A stretch of DNA of 41,825 nucleotides from UBA3537 sp965657165. GTDB taxonomy: Bacteria > Bacteroidota > Bacteroidia > Flavobacteriales > Flavobacteriaceae. The notes under the pieces were generated by a model. The model was given only the letters and a program-made list of their open reading frames with translations. It was not told where the DNA came from and did no database searches. This document shows, piece after piece, positions 35,533 to 41,825 of the stretch. The stretch's first letter is position 1; the number at the start of each line of letters is the position of its first letter. The stretch covers positions 1-41,825 of the forward strand of contig CBFHNG010000008.1 in the NCBI GenBank assembly GCA_965657165.1, read 5' to 3'. A program made the translations under genes and the position numbers.

Positions 35533-36365
35533 TCAATTTTAATCGTCATAATTAGAGCATCGGAATGATTGACAATATCTTCTGCTATACTTCCCGACAA
35601 AAAATGACTGATCCCTTTGCGGCCGTGTGTTGGGATAATAATTAAATCTGTAGGGTGAGTTTTGGTATAATTCAACACACCCTGTTCTACTGTATAATCT
35701 GAAATACAAATCACATCTTTTTTGCGATCGGTGTGCCACTCGGCGTTGTCAAAAAATTGAGTGATTTTTGTATCCAATTCAACGGTAGATTGAAAACGAT
35801 CTGTTGGGATATTGACATTGAGGAGTTTTAAGCGGGCATCAAATTGATTGCATATATATTTTGCTTTTACAAAAGCATTGGTCATCTCTTTTTCAAAGTT
35901 TGAAAGAAATATAATTTCTGAAAAATCTACGGAGTTTAATTTATTTTTTACTACGAGAACCGGAATTTCTGCATTTCGAATCACTTTTTCGGCATTAGAC
36001 CCAATGACAAATTCTTTAAAACCGCTAGAGCCATGAGACCCCATCACCACAAGATCGGCTTGATGCTGTTTTGCAATCTCATTGACTTCACTAAAGACCT
36101 TAAAATGTTTTACAATAGGTGTAATTTTTATACCCTCTAGGTAAGGTTTGTCTAAAAAATTATCAAACTTTTGTTCTGCGAGTTTTAAATAAAATGCAAC
36201 CTCTTCATATTGGTCATTTACAGATGAAGAATACATCATGTTAGACAGTTCTAGCATATGTAATATAAGAAGTTCGGAATCAAACTTTTTGGCCAAAAGA
36301 GCCGCAGCTTCAAGGGCAAATTCTGAGTGTTCAGAAAAATCAACTGGGATAATTATTTTTTTCAT
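35529..36365 (-). CDS. Tandem universal stress protein
   Basis: The 278-residue cytoplasmic protein has two UspA domains. The first starts KKIIIPVDFSEHSEFALEAA and has the complete ATP-binding motif G-x2-G-x9-G-S (MGSHGSSGFKEFVIGSN). In the second, the motif reads PTHGRKGISHFLSGS, with proline in place of the first glycine, so ATP binding there may be altered. Such proteins aid survival under low oxygen or energy stress. It converges with the cbb3 locus and lies 57 bases downstream of an FNR-like palindrome shared with sodC. Confidence 0.92.
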   Translation of the reverse strand: MKKIIIPVDFSEHSEFALEAAALLAKKFDSELLILHMLELSNMMYSSSVNDQYEEVAFYLKLAEQKFDNFLDKPYLEGIKITPIVKHFKVFSEVNEIAKQHQADLVVMGSHGSSGFKEFVIGSNAEKVIRNAEIPVLVVKNKLNSVDFSEIIFLSNFEKEMTNAFVKAKYICNQFDARLKLLNVNIPTDRFQSTVELDTKITQFFDNAEWHTDRKKDVICISDYTVEQGVLNYTKTHPTDLIIIPTHGRKGISHFLSGSIAEDIVNHSDALIMTIKID

Positions 36366-36422
36366 AGTTTGGGAGGATTTATAATTCTAGTACTAAATAA
36401 ATACATCTCCTAAAAATAAAAT

Positions 36423-36436
36423 ATGACTAAAGTCAT
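36423..36436. promoter_or_regulatory. FNR-like palindrome between usp and sodC
   Basis: ATGAC-taaa-GTCAT is a perfect palindrome nearly identical to the one before ccoS. On the plus strand a near-consensus -7 box TAGAATTG (36459-36466) ends 36.5 bases from the palindrome centre, the same distance as at ccoI. The usp start is 57 bases away on the other strand, so both genes could be controlled. Confidence 0.6.
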
Positions 36437-36507
36437 GTTTTTGAATCTTAAACAAAAATAGAATTGTAGGACTATTAATTTTAATTAACTTTATAAAAAA
36501 TAATTTT

Positions 36508-37086
36508 ATGAGAACAATATTGATGATTGTGTTATTTAGTGGTTGCATTATTAGCTGCAAATCTAAATCTGAAAAAAACACAAAAACAGAACCAACAACC
36601 ATTGAAACCAAAACTTCAAATGAAGATTATAAAACGGATATATATATACTCCTCAATCCAAAAAATGAGAGTAATGTCAACGGAAAAATTCGTTTTGCTC
36701 AATCTGGAGGTGTTGTAAAAATGAAGGCCAAAATTGTTGGGCTTTCAAAAGGGATGCATGCCATTCACATCCACGAAAAAAGTGACTGTTCCTCCCCCGA
36801 TGGAACATCGGCTGGCGGACATTGGAATCCTACGGGCCAACCCCATGGAAAATGGGGTGCAGAGACCGGTTTTCACAAAGGCGATATCGGAAATTTTATG
36901 GTAAAAAATGACAACGAAGAAGTCGTTGTCGAATTCTCCACCAACGAGTGGTGTATTGGATGTGGCGATGAAACTAAAGATATTATTGGCAAAGGCGTGA
37001 TTATTCATCAAGGAGAGGACGATTTTGTTTCGCAACCCTCTGGTGCGGCTGGTAGTAGAGTAAGTTGTGCTGGAATTATCGAATAA
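36508..37086 (+). CDS. sodC: Cu/Zn superoxide dismutase, lipoprotein
   Basis: The 192-residue lipoprotein has the lipobox IISC (C17), followed by a lysine/threonine-rich linker. The SodC domain begins near residue 50. Copper ligands are the two histidines of HAIHIHE, the bridging histidine in AGGHWNP and the late one in GVIIHQGEDD. Zinc ligands are in QPHGKWG and FHKGDIGN. The active-site arginine is in GSRVSCAG, and a disulfide pair is expected from DCSSP and VSCAG. It removes superoxide in the periplasm or at the cell surface. It probably leads a four-gene transcript ending at 39410 and has an FNR-like palindrome upstream. Confidence 0.94.
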   Translation: MRTILMIVLFSGCIISCKSKSEKNTKTEPTTIETKTSNEDYKTDIYILLNPKNESNVNGKIRFAQSGGVVKMKAKIVGLSKGMHAIHIHEKSDCSSPDGTSAGGHWNPTGQPHGKWGAETGFHKGDIGNFMVKNDNEEVVVEFSTNEWCIGCGDETKDIIGKGVIIHQGEDDFVSQPSGAAGSRVSCAGIIE

Positions 37087-37104
37087 TTTTTTTAAACCCC
37101 CAAT

Positions 37105-38268
37105 ATGAATCCTTCGGCAAAAGGTTGGCTAAAAAAATTGCTTAAAACCCTAGACCAGCATCCCAATAATAATGATGGTCTAAAAGAGTTTTACCCAATA
37201 CTCAAGCGTATTGGTTTTATTTATGGGAGTAACATAACTGTTGCCAATAGTATTTTCATTAATACTGATTTTACACAAGAGGAACGCTGCAAAATCAACC
37301 TTATACTTGCCTTACATAAGGTGTATAAAAAAGAGAACAATACAACTCAGGATTTTGCTAAATCCATCAAATCATTTTACGAAAATATTGGGTTCTATAA
37401 AAAAAGTTTTATGGAAGAGCTATTGGGTGAAGATATTGAATTGATCATTCATAAACGCATTCAAATTGACAACAACGTCATTACCAAAAACTTTAATAAT
37501 TCACTAACCAACGCCCTGTTGTTTATGGATGTTTTGGCATTTGATGTTTTTCTAAAAAGGCCTAAAGATACTTTAGTCTATTTAAAAGAAATTGAATACA
37601 GCATCAGAGCAGTAGTCTCAGAAGCACTAAATTCTAAATCCAAAAAAAACAAATACGATAAAAGTTTGATTCGTTTGCTGGAATCGTCATTACGCGTATC
37701 CAATACTAAAAATATAGCATTTGATACACTAAAAGCATCAACGTACTCTGAACTAGAACGCTTGTATTTTTTAGATTTGGCGTGTATGGCAACATGGAGT
37801 GATCAAAAAATAGATAAAGGTGAACAGCTTTACTTTAATAAATTAAAAGAAAAATTTAATTTTTCGAGCCCACAAATAGATGATGCTATTTTGTCTGTAG
37901 AAAACTTCTATATCAAATATAAAGATGACGTTGAATTGCTGAGTACTAAAAATTTAGCAGAACGTTTCTATGATAATTCTAGTAAATTGGTTAAAAAACT
38001 CATCACCAGAAACAGCAAAAAACTTTATCAAGAGTTAAAAGAAAGTAAAGAACTTATGGTCTTACTTACTCAGTCTACAGTGCGAGATTTGACCGATGAA
38101 GAAGTCGATAAAATGCAAGAACAACTACTTGATGTTTTAAAATCTATTCCAAGTTTGGCTATTTTTATGTTGCCTGGTGGCGCTGTTTTATTGCCTCTTT
38201 TTATAAAATTTATTCCAAAATTATTACCTTCAGCATTTGACGATAACAGAATAGAAGACAAATCTTAA
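37105..38268 (+). CDS. LETM1-related (TerB-like) protein
   Basis: The 387-residue protein belongs to the family annotated in Flavobacteriia as LETM1-related biofilm-associated protein. A TerB-like helical segment is seen around 210-260 (YFLDLACMATWSDQKIDKGE). The C-terminus has the LETM1 signature, IFMLPGGAVLLPLFIKFIPKLLPSAF, hydrophobic and possibly membrane-associated. No signal peptide. The mitochondrial LETM1 link suggests cation exchange, but nothing here proves it. It starts 18 bases after sodC, probably in the same transcript. Confidence 0.8.
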   Translation: MNPSAKGWLKKLLKTLDQHPNNNDGLKEFYPILKRIGFIYGSNITVANSIFINTDFTQEERCKINLILALHKVYKKENNTTQDFAKSIKSFYENIGFYKKSFMEELLGEDIELIIHKRIQIDNNVITKNFNNSLTNALLFMDVLAFDVFLKRPKDTLVYLKEIEYSIRAVVSEALNSKSKKNKYDKSLIRLLESSLRVSNTKNIAFDTLKASTYSELERLYFLDLACMATWSDQKIDKGEQLYFNKLKEKFNFSSPQIDDAILSVENFYIKYKDDVELLSTKNLAERFYDNSSKLVKKLITRNSKKLYQELKESKELMVLLTQSTVRDLTDEEVDKMQEQLLDVLKSIPSLAIFMLPGGAVLLPLFIKFIPKLLPSAFDDNRIEDKS

Positions 38269-38277
38269 CACCAAGTA

Positions 38278-38526
38278 ATGGGACTAACCAATAATGACAT
38301 TTTTAAAAAATTAAGAGTAGCACACAAATTGAGAGACGAGGACATCATCAAAATATGTGCACTAAAAGATTTTAAAGTTTCAAAAGGAGAAATTAACGCT
38401 CTCTTTAGAAACGAAAATCATCCAAAATTTATGCCCTGTGGCGATCAGTTTTTACGTAATTTTTTGGATGGCTTAATTATTCACCTAAGAGGTCCAATGC
38501 CGCAAAAACAAATCAAAAAATCATGA
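38278..38526 (+). CDS. DUF1456 (YehS-like) protein, single-repeat form
   Basis: The 82-residue protein matches DUF1456: LTNNDIFKKLRVAHKLRDEDIIKIC at the start, then FKVSKGEINALFRNENHPKFMPCGDQFLRNFLDGLI. E. coli YehS has about 155 residues with two copies of this unit; here there is one. It has a basic tail. Function unknown. It lies nine bases after the LETM1-related gene and overlaps the next gene by ATGA. Confidence 0.85.
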   Translation: MGLTNNDIFKKLRVAHKLRDEDIIKICALKDFKVSKGEINALFRNENHPKFMPCGDQFLRNFLDGLIIHLRGPMPQKQIKKS

Positions 38527-39410
38527 AAAAATTACTTTTTTATTGTTTCATTCTGACACTATGTACTCAATGTAAAAATGATGCAAAAACGTTTCAAATT
38601 GATAAAGCCTATATCGAAAGTCTAGAAAAAGAAAGAAAAGAACGCGATGAAAGACGAGTCAAGTATTTAGAATTATGTGGTCTTTTCAAATTAGACACCG
38701 CTGGAACCATTTTTGGAATCGATAAAAATAATAAAGTCAGCACTTCAATTGATGATATAAATCAAAATATTGGGAAATTTCAATGGGATGGAAAAGCTTT
38801 TAGCTTTGAGGCCTTCAATGCCATCAAAATTACCGATAGTAATGGTGTAGAAGTACAAACTAAGCCCTTGATTTTAAACACTATTGGCGACTCTGAAAAA
38901 TTATTTTTCAATGCAATCAGTTGGCGCGTTATTACACGTTCTGGGGCACTTTATTTGCGTGTTTGGGACAAAAACAACCCTTCCATTGATGCCTTTAAAG
39001 GATTTGAAAACTATGCGCCTAATTCAGATTTTATTTTTGAAGCAGATTTTGAATATTTTTCAACTTCCAAATCAGAATCGGTAGCCTCAAAATTGGGAGT
39101 TAATGATGTTGCAAAGTTTATAGGAAGCGTACAATTCAATTATAATGGAAAACTCTATTCTCTTGATGTAGGCGAGCAAGGTTGGATAATGGTAGGCGAT
39201 GCCACTTCTGGCAATACCACCTATGGGGGCGGTCGATACATGTATATTGATTTACCCAAGACCAACGGAAAAGTAACCTTGGATTTTAATTATTTATACA
39301 ATCCCCCCTGTCGTTATTCCGACTATACAACCTGCCTTTTTCCACCAAGACAAAATATACTCCCCATTGCCATTGAATCAGGAGAACTTTTAGCGTTCAA
39401 AAATAAATAA
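38523..39410 (+). CDS. DUF1684 lipoprotein
   Basis: The 295-residue protein has a lipoprotein-type N-terminus (LTLCTQC, lipid cysteine near residue 17) and a charged helix, then the DUF1684 beta domain. Its diagnostic end is FNYLYNPPCRYSDYTTCLFPPRQNILPIAIESGE, where N-P-C-x-Y, the cysteine pair and LP are conserved. The family is widespread in bacteria but uncharacterised. It is coupled to DUF1456 by a four-base overlap and is the last gene of the sodC-led unit. Confidence 0.88.
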   Translation: MKKLLFYCFILTLCTQCKNDAKTFQIDKAYIESLEKERKERDERRVKYLELCGLFKLDTAGTIFGIDKNNKVSTSIDDINQNIGKFQWDGKAFSFEAFNAIKITDSNGVEVQTKPLILNTIGDSEKLFFNAISWRVITRSGALYLRVWDKNNPSIDAFKGFENYAPNSDFIFEADFEYFSTSKSESVASKLGVNDVAKFIGSVQFNYNGKLYSLDVGEQGWIMVGDATSGNTTYGGGRYMYIDLPKTNGKVTLDFNYLYNPPCRYSDYTTCLFPPRQNILPIAIESGELLAFKNK

Positions 39411-39418
39411 GAAAAAAT

Positions 39419-39445
39419 GGTAACATTTTCGTTAAATAGCGTCTT
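39419..39445 (+). promoter_or_regulatory. Candidate ECF-sigma autoregulatory promoter (GTAAC-N15-CGTCTT)
   Basis: GGTAAC (39419-39424), 15 bases, then CGTCTT (39440-39445). This resembles ECF promoters (an AAC core at -35, CGTC at -10). It is placed 27 bases before the TTG start of the ECF sigma gene and repeats the arrangement seen at 19805-19831. No TAnnTTTG box is seen in the gap. Confidence 0.5.
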
Positions 39446-39466
39446 ATTGATAACCAATTTAATAAT

Positions 39467-39964
39467 TTGAAGTCAACTAACGAAAATGAATTTGTAACAC
39501 TTGTACAAAAGCATCAGAATTTGATTCACAAAATCTGTCGTTTATACACAAGAACTGATGCAGAACACAAAGATTTGTTTCAAGAAATTACAATACAACT
39601 CTGGAAAGCATACCCTAAATTTCGTGGCGACTCAAAATTTAGCACATGGATGTATAGAGTAGGATTGAATACCGCTATTACGTTGTATCGAAAATCAAAA
39701 CGAAGAATACAAAGTCAGAATATTGATGATTTTTCTTATAAAATTCCTCAAACAGAAGCCTACGATGATACCGAAGATCAACAACTTCAATTGATTTATG
39801 AAGCCATAAAAAGACTTAATGATATTGAAAAAGCTTTGATATTCTTGTATTTAGAAAATAAAAATTACAAAGAAATAAGCCAAACTCTAGGAATCAGTGA
39901 AGTGAATGCACGCGTAAAAATGAACCGCGTTAAGAAGAAATTAAAAAAACAACTAAATCCCTAA
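39467..39964 (+). CDS. ECF-type RNA polymerase sigma factor
   Basis: The 165-residue sigma-70 family factor has regions 2 and 4 only. Region 2 is FVTLVQKHQNLIHKICRLYT, DLFQEITIQLWKAYPKFRG, and FSTWMYRVGLNTAITLYRK. Region 4 is LIFLYLENKNYKEISQTLGISEVNARVKMNRVKKKLKK, with the helix-turn-helix. It should direct RNA polymerase to a small stress or envelope regulon. The start is TTG 39467. The next gene, three bases on, encodes a membrane protein that may hold it inactive. Confidence 0.93.
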   Translation: MKSTNENEFVTLVQKHQNLIHKICRLYTRTDAEHKDLFQEITIQLWKAYPKFRGDSKFSTWMYRVGLNTAITLYRKSKRRIQSQNIDDFSYKIPQTEAYDDTEDQQLQLIYEAIKRLNDIEKALIFLYLENKNYKEISQTLGISEVNARVKMNRVKKKLKKQLNP

Positions 39965-39967
39965 TTT

Positions 39968-40609
39968 ATGAAAGAATTAGAACGATTAAAAAAAGACTGG
40001 AATAGGCATCAAAATTTTCCAGAGTTGTCAAAAGAAGAGATTTATAAATTTTTGCATAAAAAATCATCTTCAATTGTAAAGTGGATTTTTATCATAAGTT
40101 TACTAGAATTTGGGTTTTGGTCACTTATTGGATTAGTCACCAAAAACAATGAAGCACAACAGCGTTTTGACACCTACAACGTAGAGCATATCATGATTCC
40201 GTTGATGGTAATTGGGTATGCTATTTTGATTTACTTTTTTGTGATGTTTTACAAAAACTATAAAGAAATATCTAATACAGATTCTACAAAATCGCTCATG
40301 CAAAAGATTCTAAAAACACGGAAAACAGTCAAACATTATGTGATTTTTAATTTAGTATTTTTATTTATTTCTTCAATAGTTGGAGCGGCCATAGAATTTT
40401 CAAACAACCCAGATTTAAAGCTCACTATTTTACAATTTGAAAATACAAATGACCTGTATATTTTCTATGCCATTGTTGGGGGTGTCACACTAATTACAAT
40501 CGTAATATTAGCGGCAATTCTTTTAGGATTCTATTATTTAGTATATGGGATATTATTAAAGCGTTTAAAGCAAAATTACAAAGAACTGGAAGTTATAGAA
40601 GAAGGATAA
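39968..40609 (+). CDS. Membrane protein paired with the ECF sigma factor (possible anti-sigma)
   Basis: The 213-residue protein has a cytosolic N-terminal segment of about 35 residues (KELERLKKDWNRHQNFPELSKEEIYKFLHKK), then four membrane helices at roughly 37-57, 77-95, 120-140 and 160-185, and a short charged tail. It has no zinc-binding HxxxCxxC anti-sigma motif. The tight linkage to the sigma gene (three bases) and the helical cytosolic head are what an unconventional anti-sigma would need, but this is inference. It abuts the convergent acyltransferase gene with no spacer. Confidence 0.8.
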   Translation: MKELERLKKDWNRHQNFPELSKEEIYKFLHKKSSSIVKWIFIISLLEFGFWSLIGLVTKNNEAQQRFDTYNVEHIMIPLMVIGYAILIYFFVMFYKNYKEISNTDSTKSLMQKILKTRKTVKHYVIFNLVFLFISSIVGAAIEFSNNPDLKLTILQFENTNDLYIFYAIVGGVTLITIVILAAILLGFYYLVYGILLKRLKQNYKELEVIEEG

Positions 40610-41407
40610 CTACCAACTACGCTTTTTGTTTAACACTTCATTTTCTGCAAGTTCCTCTTGAGAAATCACTTTAAGAAATGAAGGATGTTGCTCAATTGCA
40701 TATTCGATTTTTTCAACAATCTGCTCAATGGTTTCATTGTCATAATCAATCTCTAGTGGTGCTTTAATTTCCATGGATTGCAGAATATTTTTCTTTTTGA
40801 TACGAATTCCTTTTTTATCAAAAGCACGTCTAAAACCATCAATAACAATAGGTACGACAATAGGTTTGTAATGCTTAATGATATGCGCTGTCCCCTTTCG
40901 AATAGGTTTAAAAGGCGTGGTTGTGCCTTGAGGAAATGTAATCACCCAACCGTCACCTAGCGCCTTCTTAATGCTAGAAATATCACTCATTTTTACCTGA
41001 CGATTGACCTCTTTTCCAGAAGCACGCCAAGTTCTTTCTATACTAATTGACCCTGCATAAGCAAATATTTTGGGAAGTAACCCTGCTTTCATTGTCTCTT
41101 TGGCGGCAACATAATAAAGATTCAATTTTGGATGCCATAAATACCCCACATTTTTTATAGAATCATCACGACCACTTAGGGCAGCATTGAACACATGAAA
41201 CATTGCTACGACGTCGGCAAAATACGTTTGATGATTTGAAATAAACAACACATTTGTTTCAGGAAGCTCTCTAAGAATATCAGAGCCTTCAATTTTTAAT
41301 TCATTAAATCCTTGGTAGCGTTGATGGCTTATCACTCCTAGAATGCGAATAATCCATTTTTTTATAAATAAATACTGGCCAAAAATGTTAGTCTTGAATA
41401 ATCCCAT
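40610..41407 (-). CDS. PlsC-like 1-acylglycerol-3-phosphate acyltransferase
   Basis: The protein has 265 residues from ATG 41407; the TTG at 41422 would add only five residues. Visible motifs are SNHQTYFAD (motif I), SIERTWRASG (near motif II) and FPQGTTTPF (motif III, usually FPEGT). The histidine and aspartate of motif I are separated by five residues rather than the canonical four. It should transfer acyl groups to a lysophospholipid or related lipid at the membrane. The GRDDSIKNVGYLWHPKLNLYYVAAKETMKAG block is, from memory, conserved in flavobacteria. It lies 22 bases after the NUDIX gene. Confidence 0.88.
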   Translation of the reverse strand: MGLFKTNIFGQYLFIKKWIIRILGVISHQRYQGFNELKIEGSDILRELPETNVLFISNHQTYFADVVAMFHVFNAALSGRDDSIKNVGYLWHPKLNLYYVAAKETMKAGLLPKIFAYAGSISIERTWRASGKEVNRQVKMSDISSIKKALGDGWVITFPQGTTTPFKPIRKGTAHIIKHYKPIVVPIVIDGFRRAFDKKGIRIKKKNILQSMEIKAPLEIDYDNETIEQIVEKIEYAIEQHPSFLKVISQEELAENEVLNKKRSW

Positions 41408-41429
41408 AGAAATCGAATGCAAACCTAAG

Positions 41430-41825
41430 TTATTTTTTTATAATTTCTTTTATCATGTCTACAATTTCTATCAGAATCATTGCGGTTGCCCCCCAAATAA
41501 TATGTCCATCAAAATTAAAAGCAGGTACTTGAACGGTGGGGCCATACGAAGTTAATACTTTTGTATGTGTTTGAAATGAATCTTCTAGGAGCTTGTGTAA
41601 TGGAATTTCCACAATAGACTCAACCTCAGAGGGTTGCAGTTTAAATTTTGGAGTAGTCTTAGAACAACCAATAAAAGGAAAAACCATAAAATTACTTGGT
41701 GGGATATATAAATTAGTCAGTGCACATACCATTTCTACTTTACTGGATTTTACTCCTATTTCTTCCCATGTCTCACGCAATGCCGTTTGCTCAAGATTTG
41801 TATCTTCAGGCTCAGGTTTTCCGCC
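41430..41825 (-). CDS. NUDIX hydrolase, CoA pyrophosphatase-like (5' end outside window)
   Basis: The frame is open to the right edge, so the N-terminus is missing. The visible 131 residues begin with a NUDIX box of the CoA-pyrophosphatase form: GGKPEPEDTNLEQTALRE followed by TWEEIGV. The rest includes VPAFNFDGHIIWGATAMIL, which matches the end of the NUDT7/CoAse-type fold. Such enzymes cut CoA or its derivatives into phosphopantetheine and ADP. It is probably co-transcribed with the acyltransferase downstream. Confidence 0.9.
   Translation of the reverse strand, partial: GGKPEPEDTNLEQTALRETWEEIGVKSSKVEMVCALTNLYIPPSNFMVFPFIGCSKTTPKFKLQPSEVESIVEIPLHKLLEDSFQTHTKVLTSYGPTVQVPAFNFDGHIIWGATAMILIEIVDMIKEIIKK

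Noticed and set aside
1..41825. Search for tRNA, rRNA, CRISPR, riboswitch, restriction, toxin or phage defence genes
   Set aside because: No cloverleaf-like segments, regularly spaced repeats or such protein families were seen; gaps between genes are too short for most of them.

Overview
The window looks like part of a low-GC chromosome from a marine or aquatic member of the Flavobacteriaceae (Bacteroidota). The evidence is a fused ccoNO cbb3 oxidase, SecA ending without a zinc finger, DUF5606 beside peptide deformylase, a LETM1-related protein, an absence of Shine-Dalgarno sites, frequent TTG starts, and Bacteroidota-type promoters (TTG, a 17-21 base spacer, TAnnTTTG). Two runs of N (24510-24608 and 29466-29475) show it is a draft or metagenome assembly. 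Both window ends cut genes: secA on the left and a NUDIX hydrolase on the right. I found no tRNA, rRNA, CRISPR array, insertion sequence or prophage, and no gene-free stretch longer than about 145 bases.

Layout: (1) 1-8264 is housekeeping: secA, a cytosolic-looking M23-type metallopeptidase, meaB, a tightly packed minus-strand operon (def, DUF5606, MATE exporter, a small acidic protein, PAP2 phosphatase), ruvX and dapD. (2) 7494-16190 is a lipopolysaccharide core or surface-glycan locus: a Kdo-kinase-like protein, GT9, a methyltransferase, four GT2-type proteins (one with its catalytic aspartates replaced), a polysaccharide deacetylase and two GT4 enzymes, in repeatedly alternating orientation. 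(3) 16251-19799 holds tsaC, cca, heme A synthase and a pRiA4b ORF-3-like protein. (4) 19853-26219 encodes an ABC ATPase without an adjacent permease, an M1 metallopeptidase, a large BNR/sortilin-like secreted protein and a TlpA-type thioredoxin. (5) 26257-35532 is a complete cbb3 oxidase locus next to a Crp/Fnr regulator: ccoI, ccoS, ccoNO, ccoQ, ccoP, ccoG, ccoH and a SafE-like membrane protein. (6) 35529-39410 has a tandem universal stress protein, a Cu/Zn superoxide dismutase lipoprotein, a LETM1-related protein, DUF1456 and DUF1684. (7) 39467-41825 has an ECF sigma factor with a membrane partner, a PlsC-like acyltransferase and the partial NUDIX gene.

Two regulatory patterns tie separate parts together. 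First, a palindrome ATGAY-N4-RTCAT occurs three times between genes: between the Crp/Fnr gene and ccoI, between ccoI and ccoS, and between usp and sodC. This suggests a local low-oxygen regulon covering the regulator, the oxidase, the stress protein and the sodC operon. Second, a GTAAC-N15/16-CGTCT element lies at nearly the same distance from two TTG start codons: that of the ECF sigma gene and that of the ABC/M1/BNR/TlpA cluster. This suggests a self-regulated ECF factor that also controls the envelope/secretion cluster. Both are inferences from motif reading and need a genome-wide check.
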